Part shown: positions 50,085-58,232 of the stretch, piece after piece
How positions within the stretch are numbered: position 1 is the stretch's first letter
Layout of the letters: each line of letters begins with the position of its first letter
The notes under the pieces: model-generated
The model's database searches: none
Told to the model about the DNA's origin: nothing
What the model saw: only the letters and a program-made list of their open reading frames with translations
Assembly: GCA_900467185.1 (NCBI GenBank)
Contig: UBPA01000014.1
Coordinates: 1 to 64,000 of the forward strand
DNA: 64,000 nucleotides
Direction: 5' to 3'
Source: Hyphomicrobiales bacterium
GTDB taxonomy: Bacteria > Pseudomonadota > Alphaproteobacteria > Rhizobiales > Rhizobiaceae
Position numbers and translations under genes: made by a program

Positions 50085-51173
50085 ATGCCGGAGCATGCTG
50101 CCCATGCGCCCGATGCCGGCCTGATCCTGTCGGCCCGCGGCCTCGTCAAATCCTACGGCAAGGGCCGCGCCGTCGATGGGGTCGATCTCGACATACCCGA
50201 GCGGGCCTTCACCACGCTGCTCGGCCCATCGGGATGCGGCAAGACGACGATCCTGCGGATGATCGCCGGGTTCGAGACGCCGGACGCGGGATCGCTCGTC
50301 CTCGACGGGCGCCCACTCAAAGGCGTGCCGCCGGAGCGCAGGCCCGTCAACACGGTCTTCCAGAGCTATGCCTTGTTTCCGCACCTGACCGTGTTTGAGA
50401 ACGTCGCCTTCTCGCTCACGCTCCGGCGCGGGGCGGGTGACCCGTCTCCGCGGGTGAAACGCGCGCTCGATGCCGTTCACATGGGCGATTTCGGCGCGCG
50501 CTACCCCCACCAGCTGTCCGGCGGGCAGCAACAGCGCGTGGCCGTGGCCCGCGCGATCGTCGCCGAGCCGCATATGCTCCTGCTCGACGAGCCGCTGTCG
50601 GCGCTCGACCGGAAGATGCGCGGCCATCTGCAGATCGAGCTGAAGGACCTGCAACGCCGGCTCGGCATCGCCTTCGTCTACGTCACGCACGACCAGGACG
50701 AGGCCTTCGCCCTGTCGGATATCGTCGTGGTCATGAACAAGGGCCGCATCGTCCAGAAGGCCGATCCGCTGACGCTGTACGCACGGCCGGCGAGCGCCTT
50801 CGTCGCCGACTTCATCGGCGCGGCAAGCCTCGTCCCCGGAAAGATCGTGGCAATGCGCCGGACGGCAATGTCGGCCACCGCGACGCTCGATACGCCGCTC
50901 GGCATCGTCGAGGCGCCTGTCGCCGAAGGGCTGGAGAGCGGAGCGGCGGCCATGCTCGTCATCCGTCCGGAACATCTGCAGGTGTCTACCGCCCCCTCGG
51001 CCCTGCGGGCGCAGGTACAGCACGTGGTGTTCCGGGGCGACCGGTTCCTGATCGAAGCGGAAAGCCACGGCTGCCTGCTGCGCGTCATGAGTGACACGGC
51101 TCTCGATCCCGGCACGGCTATCGGGCTTGACCTCGATCGAGCCCGTGCCTTCATCACGCAGGTGGAGGGATGA
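50085..51173 (+). CDS. ABC transporter ATP-binding protein (PotA-like)
   Basis: A 362-residue ATPase. Walker [10 protein letters not shown] is at about 47-55, the Q-loop FQSYALFPH, the signature [14 protein letters not shown], Walker [12 protein letters not shown] and the switch His in VTHDQDEA. The C-terminal 110 residues form a TOBE domain (IRPEHLQVS) typical of spermidine/putrescine and maltose-type importers. It starts two bases after the binding-protein stop and overlaps the first permease gene by four bases. Confidence 0.92.
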   Translation: MPEHAAHAPDAGLILSARGLVKSYGKGRAVDGVDLDIPERAFTTLLGPSGCGKTTILRMIAGFETPDAGSLVLDGRPLKGVPPERRPVNTVFQSYALFPHLTVFENVAFSLTLRRGAGDPSPRVKRALDAVHMGDFGARYPHQLSGGQQQRVAVARAIVAEPHMLLLDEPLSALDRKMRGHLQIELKDLQRRLGIAFVYVTHDQDEAFALSDIVVVMNKGRIVQKADPLTLYARPASAFVADFIGAASLVPGKIVAMRRTAMSATATLDTPLGIVEAPVAEGLESGAAAMLVIRPEHLQVSTAPSALRAQVQHVVFRGDRFLIEAESHGCLLRVMSDTALDPGTAIGLDLDRARAFITQVEG

Positions 51174-52048
51174 GCATGCCGTTCTCCCGCGTTCATCTCG
51201 CTTTTCCCGTCGCGCTCGCGCTCGTGCTCGGCTGCGTCCTGCCGCTCGGCCTGCTTCTCGTCTTCAGCGTCTTCACGGTGGACATGGATGCCTTCGACAT
51301 GGTGCCCGACCTTTCCGGCCATAGCTGGGGCCAGATCCTGTCCGATCCCGTCTTCGCCTTCCTCATCGGCAAGGCCGTCGTCTCCGGCCTCGTCACAGCA
51401 GGGCTTGCGGCCATCGTCGGCTACCCCCTGGCGCTCGCCATGGCCCGCCTGCCGCTCGTCTGGAAAGGCGTCGCCAACATCGTCCTTCTCACGCCCCTCT
51501 ACACGGGCGAGATCGTCCGCATCTATGCCTGGCGGATCGTGCTCGGTTCGGAAGGTCTCGTGAATGCCGTCCTCAAGGGGCTCGGCCTGATCGACGCGCC
51601 GCTGAAATTTCTCCTGTTTTCGCCTTTCACCACCCATCTCGTGCTGCTCTATAACAATCTGCCCTTCATGGTCTTGGCGATCTGGATCTCGGTGGAACTG
51701 GTGGATACCAGGCTGATCGAGGCGGCGCGCGACCTTGGCGCCCGTCCGGTCGAGGCCTTCACCAAGGTAATCCTGCCGCTGACGACGCCGGGGCTTGCCG
51801 TCGGGCTCTTCGCCGTCTTCGCTCTTGCCGCCGGCGACATGCTGACGCCGAGCCTGCTCGGCGGCACCTCCGGCGCAACCCCCATGGCGATGATCGACAA
51901 TCTCTTCGGAACCGCTTTCGACTGGCCGCTCGCCTCTGCCCTCGCGCTCGCCCTTCTCGCCGTGCTCTTCGGCTGCGCCACGCTGATGGCGGGTCTTCTC
52001 CTGCGCCTGCGGGGTGCGCGGGCTGTCTTTGAGGGACGCCGGACATGA
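51170..52048 (+). CDS. ABC transporter permease (PotB-like)
   Basis: A 292-residue membrane protein with six predicted helices. The EAA loop that contacts the ATPase reads IEAARDLGARPVEAFTKVILPLTTPGLAVG. The segment FMVLAIWISVELVDTRLIEAARDLGA is typical of the PotB group. Start and stop both overlap neighbours (ATGA), indicating translational coupling through the operon. Confidence 0.92.
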   Translation: MSMPFSRVHLAFPVALALVLGCVLPLGLLLVFSVFTVDMDAFDMVPDLSGHSWGQILSDPVFAFLIGKAVVSGLVTAGLAAIVGYPLALAMARLPLVWKGVANIVLLTPLYTGEIVRIYAWRIVLGSEGLVNAVLKGLGLIDAPLKFLLFSPFTTHLVLLYNNLPFMVLAIWISVELVDTRLIEAARDLGARPVEAFTKVILPLTTPGLAVGLFAVFALAAGDMLTPSLLGGTSGATPMAMIDNLFGTAFDWPLASALALALLAVLFGCATLMAGLLLRLRGARAVFEGRRT

Positions 52049-52839
52049 ACCGCACCGTCTCCCTCGTGCTGACGCTCGGCGTCGGCTTCTTCTACCTGCC
52101 GATCGTCGTGCTCGCAGTCTTCTCGTTCAACGCCTCCAGCCTCATGGCCTTTCCCCTGAGCGGCTTCACGTTTGCCTGGTACGCAGACCTCTTCGGCAAC
52201 CGGGCCTTCCTCGAAGGGTTCCTGACCAGCTTCCTCATCGCGCAGCCCGTTGGCATCCTTGGCGCGTTCATCGGGCTGATGGCGGCCCTTGCGCTGACGG
52301 CGCCGGGCCTGCGGTTTCGCGCGGTCTTCGTCGTCATCGTCATCCTTCCCTTTCTGGTGCCGAAGACGGTGCTCTCCATCGCGCAGGCGATGCTGCTCAA
52401 CTGGGTCGGGCTCGGGCGGGGCGCGACGGCCCTGATCGCGGCGCAGACGCTGGTGGCCGTTCCCTTCGCCACGACCATCATCGCCGCCGTCCTCATCCGC
52501 CTCGATCCGCGGCTGGAGGAAGCGGCGCGCGACCTCGGCGCGACGCCATGGCAGAGCTTTCGCCGCGTGCTCCTGCCGCAATTGAGCGGCGCGCTCGGGG
52601 CCGCCTATTCCATCAGCGTCATCCTGTCGCTCGCCGACCTCACGATCGCGATGTTTCTCGCCGGCCGGACGCAACCGCTTTCGCTGGTGGTCGCATCCGA
52701 ATTCCGGCGGGAGCTGAAGCCCGACCTCAACGCCATGCAGGTCTCCGTCCTCGTTTTGACCGCCGTCATCGTCGCCCTGAGCGAACTCAACCGCCGCCGC
52801 CTTCGCCGCCGTGCCTCTCCCATGCGAGACCCAGAATGA
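52045..52839 (+). CDS. ABC transporter permease (PotC-like)
   Basis: A 264-residue membrane protein that pairs with the PotB-like permease. The N-terminal helix (LVLTLGVGFFYLPIVVLAVFSFNASSLMAFPLSGFTFAWYADLF) and the EAA loop EEAARDLGATPWQSFRRVLLPQLSGALGAAYS are characteristic of PotC. Its stop overlaps the ATG of the FAD oxidoreductase gene, which ties the importer directly to the enzymes. Confidence 0.92.
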   Translation: MNRTVSLVLTLGVGFFYLPIVVLAVFSFNASSLMAFPLSGFTFAWYADLFGNRAFLEGFLTSFLIAQPVGILGAFIGLMAALALTAPGLRFRAVFVVIVILPFLVPKTVLSIAQAMLLNWVGLGRGATALIAAQTLVAVPFATTIIAAVLIRLDPRLEEAARDLGATPWQSFRRVLLPQLSGALGAAYSISVILSLADLTIAMFLAGRTQPLSLVVASEFRRELKPDLNAMQVSVLVLTAVIVALSELNRRRLRRRASPMRDPE

Positions 52840-54311
52840 TCATCTCCCCCATCACCGCCACGCCTGCGACCCTTGACGACCTCGAGCAGGCCGCGCGCGC
52901 GGATCTCGCGGCGCTGGGATATCCCGCACCTTCCTGGCTGGCGCCTCTCGAAGGTCATCCGGCCGGCTCCGTCGCCGACGTCGTCATCATCGGCGGCGGC
53001 CAGTCGGGCATCACGATTGCGGCCGGGCTGAAATGGGAAGGGCTTGCCGATGTGCGGGTCCTCGACAGCGCGCCGGCCGGCTCGGAAGGGCCTTGGCTGA
53101 CCTTCGCCCGCATGGAGGAGCTGCGCACACCGAAAACCCAGGTCGGCAACGAGTTCAACGTGCCCAACCTCTCGGTGCGCCGCTGGTTCGAAACGCGCTA
53201 TGGCCTTGCCGCCTGGGCCGAGCTGCCGCGCATTCCGAGGACCGACTGGAAGGCCTATCTCGACTGGTATGCCGGCGTGTTCGACATCGCCATCACCAAT
53301 GACACCTACGTGCTGGATGTGGCGGCGGACGGCGACCTGATCGTGGTGACCAGCCTCTGCCTGGGAGCGGTCACGCGGACGCTGGCGCGCGCCGTCGTGC
53401 TGGCGACCGGATTCGACGGCGCGGGGGCCTGGCGGGTTCCGGCCTTCATCTCCGACGGTCTGGACAGGAGCCGCTACGATCATACCAACGGGCCGGTGGA
53501 CTTCGCACGGCTGAAGGGCAAGCGCGTCGGCCTGCTCGGCCACGGCGCCTCTGCCTTCGACAACGCCATCAAGGCGCTTTCGGCCGGCGCCGCTTCCGCC
53601 GATCTCTGCTTCCGCCGTGCCCGACTGCCGCGCACCAACCCGCACCGCGCCATCGAAACGCCGGGGATGATGACGCAGTATCCCGATCTCTCCGACGCCA
53701 CACGCTGGCAGATCGCCCGGTTCTTCCGCAGAAACGACCAGCCGCCGCCGGTGCGCAGCTTCGAGACCGCGATGGCCCTGCCCGGCTTCCGCCTGCGCCC
53801 GGCCACGCCGTGGCTCGAGGTGACGGAAAGCGCCGGCGCGATCCGCGTGACCACGCCCGGCGGCGTGCTCGAATTCGATCACCTGCTGCTCGCGACCGGC
53901 ATGGCCGTCGATCTGCCGGCCCGACCCGAACTGAAGACCCTGGCCGGGCGGATCGCGCTCTGGGGCGAACGCTACCAGCCGCCGGAAGAGGATGCGGACG
54001 AACGACTGGCGCGCCTCCCCTATCTCGATGCGTTCTACGGCTTCATGCCGCAGCACGCGGACGATGCCTGGGTCGGCCGCGTCTTTGCCTTCAACAGCGC
54101 GAGCTTCGTCAGCCAGGGACCTCATTCCACCTCGATCAGCGGTCACCGCCACGCCGTTCCCCGGCTGGTGCGCGGCGTGCTGCGCCGCCTGCTTCTCGAT
54201 CAGGAACAGACGATCCTGCCGTCGCTCGAGCGCTACGCCTCGGTCGATCTTCCCGTGGCCGACGACTTCGAAGCCCGTCTGGCCACGCGCAGCACGGAGG
54301 CGGCACAATGA
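52836..54311 (+). CDS. FAD/NAD(P)-dependent oxidoreductase (flavin-monooxygenase-like)
   Basis: A 491-residue flavoprotein with two dinucleotide-binding motifs: GGGQSG at 53-58 (VVIIGGGQSGITIAAGLKWEG) and LLGHGASAFDNAIKAL near 228-245 for NAD(P)H. The segment LLLATGMAVDLPARPEL is the ATG-containing motif of group B monooxygenases and related reductases. An N-terminal 45-residue extension precedes the first motif. It could hydroxylate or oxidise the imported compound. Which of N-oxidation, Baeyer-Villiger oxidation or dehydrogenation is not decidable from sequence. Confidence 0.8.
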   Translation: MIISPITATPATLDDLEQAARADLAALGYPAPSWLAPLEGHPAGSVADVVIIGGGQSGITIAAGLKWEGLADVRVLDSAPAGSEGPWLTFARMEELRTPKTQVGNEFNVPNLSVRRWFETRYGLAAWAELPRIPRTDWKAYLDWYAGVFDIAITNDTYVLDVAADGDLIVVTSLCLGAVTRTLARAVVLATGFDGAGAWRVPAFISDGLDRSRYDHTNGPVDFARLKGKRVGLLGHGASAFDNAIKALSAGAASADLCFRRARLPRTNPHRAIETPGMMTQYPDLSDATRWQIARFFRRNDQPPPVRSFETAMALPGFRLRPATPWLEVTESAGAIRVTTPGGVLEFDHLLLATGMAVDLPARPELKTLAGRIALWGERYQPPEEDADERLARLPYLDAFYGFMPQHADDAWVGRVFAFNSASFVSQGPHSTSISGHRHAVPRLVRGVLRRLLLDQEQTILPSLERYASVDLPVADDFEARLATRSTEAAQ

Positions 54312-55126
54312 CCCGTCCTTTCCTCTGGCAGGACCTCACGACGGCGGAGTTCGCCACGCGCGACTTCACAGACACCGTGGCGATCCTGCCGATCGCGGCG
54401 ATCGAGCAGCATGGGCCGCATCTTCCCGTCCATGTCGATGCCGCCATCAATGCCGCGATCCTCGCCCGCTTCGCGGACCTTCTGGATGACGACGCCGATG
54501 TGCTGATCCTGCCGGCCATGACCGTGGGGAAATCGGACGAGCACATCGCCTTTCCCGGAACGCTCGCCATTTCCGGCGAAACACTGCGGCGGGTCTGGCT
54601 GGATATCGCGGCAAGCGTGCATCGCGCCGGGGTTCGCCGTATCCTGTTCTTCAATTCCCACGGCGGACAGATGGCGCTCATGGACATCGCCTGCCGCGAC
54701 ATCCGGCGCGAGATGGGGATGCTGGCCGTCGGATGCTCGTGGTTCCGCATCACCGCCATCGACGATCTGTTTTCAGCAGCCGAGATCGCGCATGGCATTC
54801 ATGGCGGCGATATCGAGACCAGCATGATGCTGGCGATCGCGCCCGGGCGGCTCGCGATGGATCGTGCGGAAGACTTCGTGCCGCTGACGGTGGAAATCGA
54901 GCGCTCCGGCAGCCTGCTGACGGCCGAAGGCGCGGTCGGCTTCGGCTGGCAGGCGCAGGATCTGCACGCGGCCGGCGTCTGCGGCAATGCGGCCAATGCC
55001 ACGGCGGCAAAGGGCGAGCTCGTGCTGCGCCGCGCGGCGGAGGCCCTCGCGGGGCTCGTGTCCGCCACCGCGACGTTCGACCTTGCCCGCCTGACGCCGG
55101 ACACGCGCTTTTCGGGAAAGGCCTGA
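54308..55126 (+). CDS. Creatininase-family amidohydrolase
   Basis: A 272-residue member of the creatininase fold with the metal-binding pattern AIEQHGPHLPVHVDAAI (Glu33, His35, Asp44), NSHGGQ and GIHGGDIETSMML, matching the dinuclear centre of creatininase. Relatives open cyclic amides (creatinine), cleave formamides in cofactor synthesis, or hydrolyse other C-N bonds. Here it most likely opens a cyclic or secondary amide in the imported substrate. It overlaps the oxidoreductase gene by four bases. Confidence 0.87.
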   Translation: MTRPFLWQDLTTAEFATRDFTDTVAILPIAAIEQHGPHLPVHVDAAINAAILARFADLLDDDADVLILPAMTVGKSDEHIAFPGTLAISGETLRRVWLDIAASVHRAGVRRILFFNSHGGQMALMDIACRDIRREMGMLAVGCSWFRITAIDDLFSAAEIAHGIHGGDIETSMMLAIAPGRLAMDRAEDFVPLTVEIERSGSLLTAEGAVGFGWQAQDLHAAGVCGNAANATAAKGELVLRRAAEALAGLVSATATFDLARLTPDTRFSGKA

Positions 55127-55128
55127 CG

Positions 55129-56226
55129 ATGCCGCCGCGTTTCACCGACGAACACCGCACCACGAGCGAAGACGAGGGGATGGCCCGGCCGGATGCGGCC
55201 GGTGACGATATCGCGGCTCTCATGGCGGAGATGCCGCATTGGTGCTCTGAGTTCGAACGCACCTTCGCCAACCACGCGCCGATGGTGCTGGTGGCGCTCG
55301 CCCGCATCGGCGGAAAACCGCACCAGCTGCGCCGGTTCTTTGCCTATTATCGCGACGCGAAGACGCTCCTGCCCTTCGCGCAGGCGCGATCGCCGCTCTC
55401 GGCCGAGACCTGGAGAGCATCGATCGGGCAGCGGCAGAGCGAGCCGGAGCTGCGCCTGTTCTTTGCGGGCGAAGTCTCGCGCCTGGGGTTCGACCGCGCC
55501 TCGCGGCACTATCTCCCCGTCCTTGCGCCCGGCATCGCGGCGAGCGCGTTCCACGCGCTGATGCGCATGGCCTATGGCGTCCTGGAACGGGATCCGGATG
55601 CCATCGCCATCGCGCTCGGTTACTGGGCCGCCACCTATCTGGCTCTTCCCGAGGCGACCGGAGCGGAACCGCGCACCGACGATCCGGCGGAAGTGCTGGC
55701 GCTGACGGCGAAGATCCCCGCGCTGCACGGGCTGCCGCTGCACGATCTCCTCTGGCAGAACATGCGCGATGCCGCCGCCGTCCCCGGCTTCCGCCCGGTG
55801 GTCGACTGGCTGGAGATCGGGCCGGACACGATGCGGCGCATGGCCGCAACGGCGCTGGCGCTCTTTGCCGGAACCCAGCATTTCGCAGCGCTGCACGCCC
55901 TTACCGGACTGCACTGGATCCGTCTCGTCTCCGCGCATTGCGATGCCGCGACGACGGCGACCATGCTGCGTGTCTTCTGGCAGGGCATTGCCGCGCTCAT
56001 GGGCGAACTCGGCTTTCCCGCCCTGCCGGAGGCATCCGCCCTCGACCGCTGGCGCAACCTGCCCGCCCCCGGCTGGGGCGACATCCACGCCGCCGCGGCC
56101 GAAAGCTTCGATGAACACGATATCAGCCTTGCCTTTTCCGCGTTTGCGGAAATGAATGTCTATGGCGACCCGCTCTACAGGGTGGCCGCCGCCCGGCGTC
56201 TCGGGATGATCGGAGACTATCGATGA
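55129..56226 (+). CDS. Questin-oxidase-like (DUF4243) protein
   Basis: A 365-residue, largely helical protein rich in His and Trp, with WCSEFERTFANHAPMVLVALARIGGKPHQLRRFFAYY, SAFHALMRMAYGVLERDPDAIAIALGYWAATYLAL, HFAALHALTGLHWIRLVSAH and FDEHDISLAFSAFAEMNVYGDPLYRVAAARR. This layout matches the questin oxidase family, known from fungal ring-cleaving Baeyer-Villiger enzymes without a classic flavin motif. Bacterial members are scarcely studied. It lies between a creatininase-family gene and an amidohydrolase gene and overlaps the latter. It may use the FAD protein as a reductase partner, which is speculation. Confidence 0.7.
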   Translation: MPPRFTDEHRTTSEDEGMARPDAAGDDIAALMAEMPHWCSEFERTFANHAPMVLVALARIGGKPHQLRRFFAYYRDAKTLLPFAQARSPLSAETWRASIGQRQSEPELRLFFAGEVSRLGFDRASRHYLPVLAPGIAASAFHALMRMAYGVLERDPDAIAIALGYWAATYLALPEATGAEPRTDDPAEVLALTAKIPALHGLPLHDLLWQNMRDAAAVPGFRPVVDWLEIGPDTMRRMAATALALFAGTQHFAALHALTGLHWIRLVSAHCDAATTATMLRVFWQGIAALMGELGFPALPEASALDRWRNLPAPGWGDIHAAAAESFDEHDISLAFSAFAEMNVYGDPLYRVAAARRLGMIGDYR

Positions 56227-57797
56227 CCATGCCCGCGAGATCGCCCGTTTCCGATTGCATCATCGAGGCGGGTACGGTCCTGACCGGGCTCGACGCGCAT
56301 GGTGACATGCAGCTGCGCCATGATGTCGGCATTCGCGTCGATCGCGGCGTCATCGCCCAGATCGGGCCGCTGGAGGCCGTCGGCTACGGGCAGGACCACC
56401 TGCCGCGTTTCGGCTCGCGCGACATGATCGCCATGCCGGGCCTCGTCAACGCCCACCACCATTTCGGCGTGACGCCGTTGATGCAGGGCATTCCCTTCGC
56501 GCCGCTCGAACTGTGGCTGCCGCAGTTTCGCGCCATGCGGCCGGTGGAGACCCGGCTCGACACGCTCTATTCGGCCATCGAGATGCTGGAAAGCGGCACG
56601 ACGACCGTGCAGCACATCAACAGCGGCCTTTCCGGCGCGCCGGACGGCTGGATGGCGACGGCCGACGCCACGTTGTCGGCCTATGGCGAGATCGGCATGC
56701 GGGCCGGCTTCTGCTTCATGATCCGCGATCGCAACATCCTCGGCTATGACGACGATGCCGAGGTGCTGGCCGGACTTCCCGCGGATGTTCGCGACTGGAT
56801 CGCCCCGAAGCTCGCTGCAGCCGCCGTTCCCGTTCCCGACCTCATGGCGTTCTATAGGGCGCTGCGCGACCGCTGGCTCCCCGCCAATGGCGATCACGTC
56901 CGTATCAATCTCGCACCCGCCAACCTCCACTGGTGCAGCGATGCATGTCTGCAAACGATCGTGGAGACAGCACGCGCAACCGGCGGCAGTGTCCACATGC
57001 ACCTGCTGGAGACCGAGCGGCAACGCAATTTCGCGCATCGGCGCTACGGCCACAGCGCGGTCGATCACCTCAAGGCCATCGAATGCCTCGGGCCGGAGCT
57101 CACGCTCGGCCACGGCAACTGGATGACCCACAGCGATCTCGACCTGATCGCAGGCTGCGGCTGCACGATGTGCCATAACGCCTCCTCGGGCTTGCGGCTC
57201 GGCAGCGGCATCGCACCTGTCAACGAGATGCGCCGCCGCGGCATTCCCGTCTCGCTCGGCATCGACCAGTCGAACATCGCGGATGATCGCGACATGACGC
57301 TGGAAATGAAGCTGGTCTGGGCGCTGCACCGCGAGACCGGTCTCTTCAACGCGCGCCCGGGTGCGGCCGCCGTGCTGCAGATGGCGACCGAGCACGGCGC
57401 CCGGTCCGTCGGCTTCGGCGGATTCACCGGCCGGCTCGTCCCCGGCCGGCAGGCCGATATCGTGCTGATGGACCGCCGAAAGATCGCCCGGCCGGCAATC
57501 CACCCGCGCACCCCGGTCGCCGAAGCGCTCCTCCACCGCGGTGGCCGCCATGCCATTGACCAAGTCTTCGTCGGCGGACGCCTCGTCGTCGATGGCGGCA
57601 AGGTCGTCACGATCGATCGCGATGCCGTGCTCGCGGAGATCGCCGCCATCCTCGAACGCGAGGATACACCCACGGAAGCCGCCGCCCGCGCCGCCGTGGA
57701 GACGATGATGCCCCATCTCGAAGCGCGATTGCGGGCATCCGGCCTCGGCGATGGGCACAAATCCTATCGCTACAATGCCATGGCCGACGACGCATGA
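56223..57797 (+). CDS. Amidohydrolase (ATZ/TRZ/cytosine-deaminase type)
   Basis: A 524-residue metal-dependent hydrolase. Metal ligands are in MPGLVNAHHHFG (His78-80 region), VHMHLLETERQ, LGHGNWMTHSDLDL and SLGIDQSN (Asp). The flanking beta-sandwich contains IIEAGTVLTGLD at the start and GRLVPGRQADIVLMDRR plus VFVGGRLVVDGGKV near the end. Such enzymes deaminate or hydrolyse N-heterocycles and guanidine- or amidine-type groups. It is the last gene of the operon and overlaps the previous stop (ATGA). No strong terminator follows. Confidence 0.88.
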   Translation: MTMPARSPVSDCIIEAGTVLTGLDAHGDMQLRHDVGIRVDRGVIAQIGPLEAVGYGQDHLPRFGSRDMIAMPGLVNAHHHFGVTPLMQGIPFAPLELWLPQFRAMRPVETRLDTLYSAIEMLESGTTTVQHINSGLSGAPDGWMATADATLSAYGEIGMRAGFCFMIRDRNILGYDDDAEVLAGLPADVRDWIAPKLAAAAVPVPDLMAFYRALRDRWLPANGDHVRINLAPANLHWCSDACLQTIVETARATGGSVHMHLLETERQRNFAHRRYGHSAVDHLKAIECLGPELTLGHGNWMTHSDLDLIAGCGCTMCHNASSGLRLGSGIAPVNEMRRRGIPVSLGIDQSNIADDRDMTLEMKLVWALHRETGLFNARPGAAAVLQMATEHGARSVGFGGFTGRLVPGRQADIVLMDRRKIARPAIHPRTPVAEALLHRGGRHAIDQVFVGGRLVVDGGKVVTIDRDAVLAEIAAILEREDTPTEAAARAAVETMMPHLEARLRASGLGDGHKSYRYNAMADDA

Positions 57798-57926
57798 AGT
57801 GCCGTACCCAGCCAGTTTCCCTACCCCGACCCTCGGTGGCATAAGGACTTCGCTGCTGAACGAACGAGCAGGCTAGCCAAAAACGGCATGCAGTTTGACC
57901 TGCGGATTTCGTGAAATCAGAGAGCG

Positions 57927-58205
57927 TCAGAATCCTTTCCCGCGATCCACCAGATGGTCGATCGGTGCGCCTGATCAATACTGGCGGACGATCGTGATCA
58001 TCTGCCGCGCGGCCTCTTCCGGCTGGCTGGCACTCGCGCTGTGGGGCGTGATCAACACGCCGGGGTGGCGCAGCAAGGGGCAATCATCCGGGGCCGGTTC
58101 CTGCGAAAGGACGCCGAGATGTGACCGTCGTCCAGCGCGCGCAGAAGATCCGGCTCCAAGAGGCAACTGGCGAACACTGCCCCGGTCTGCACGTACGTCG
58201 CGGCT
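57927..58205 (-). pseudogene. 2-hydroxyacid dehydrogenase remnant (GhrA-like)
   Basis: Pieces of a D-2-hydroxyacid (glyoxylate/hydroxypyruvate) reductase C-terminus are spread over two frames. LLRALDDGH in one frame is followed by SQEPAPDDCPLLRHPGVLITPHSASASQPEEAARQMITIVRQY in the next, then a TGA near 57974-57976, then SGAPIDHLVDRGKGF to the natural stop at 57927-57929. So it has a frameshift, an internal stop and no N-terminal two-thirds. The relic fills most of the 435-base gap between the convergent amidohydrolase and glycosidase-like genes; the rest of that gap shows nothing. Confidence 0.75.
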
Positions 58206-58232
58206 TTCGGTCGCGGCCTTACCCGACCGCTC

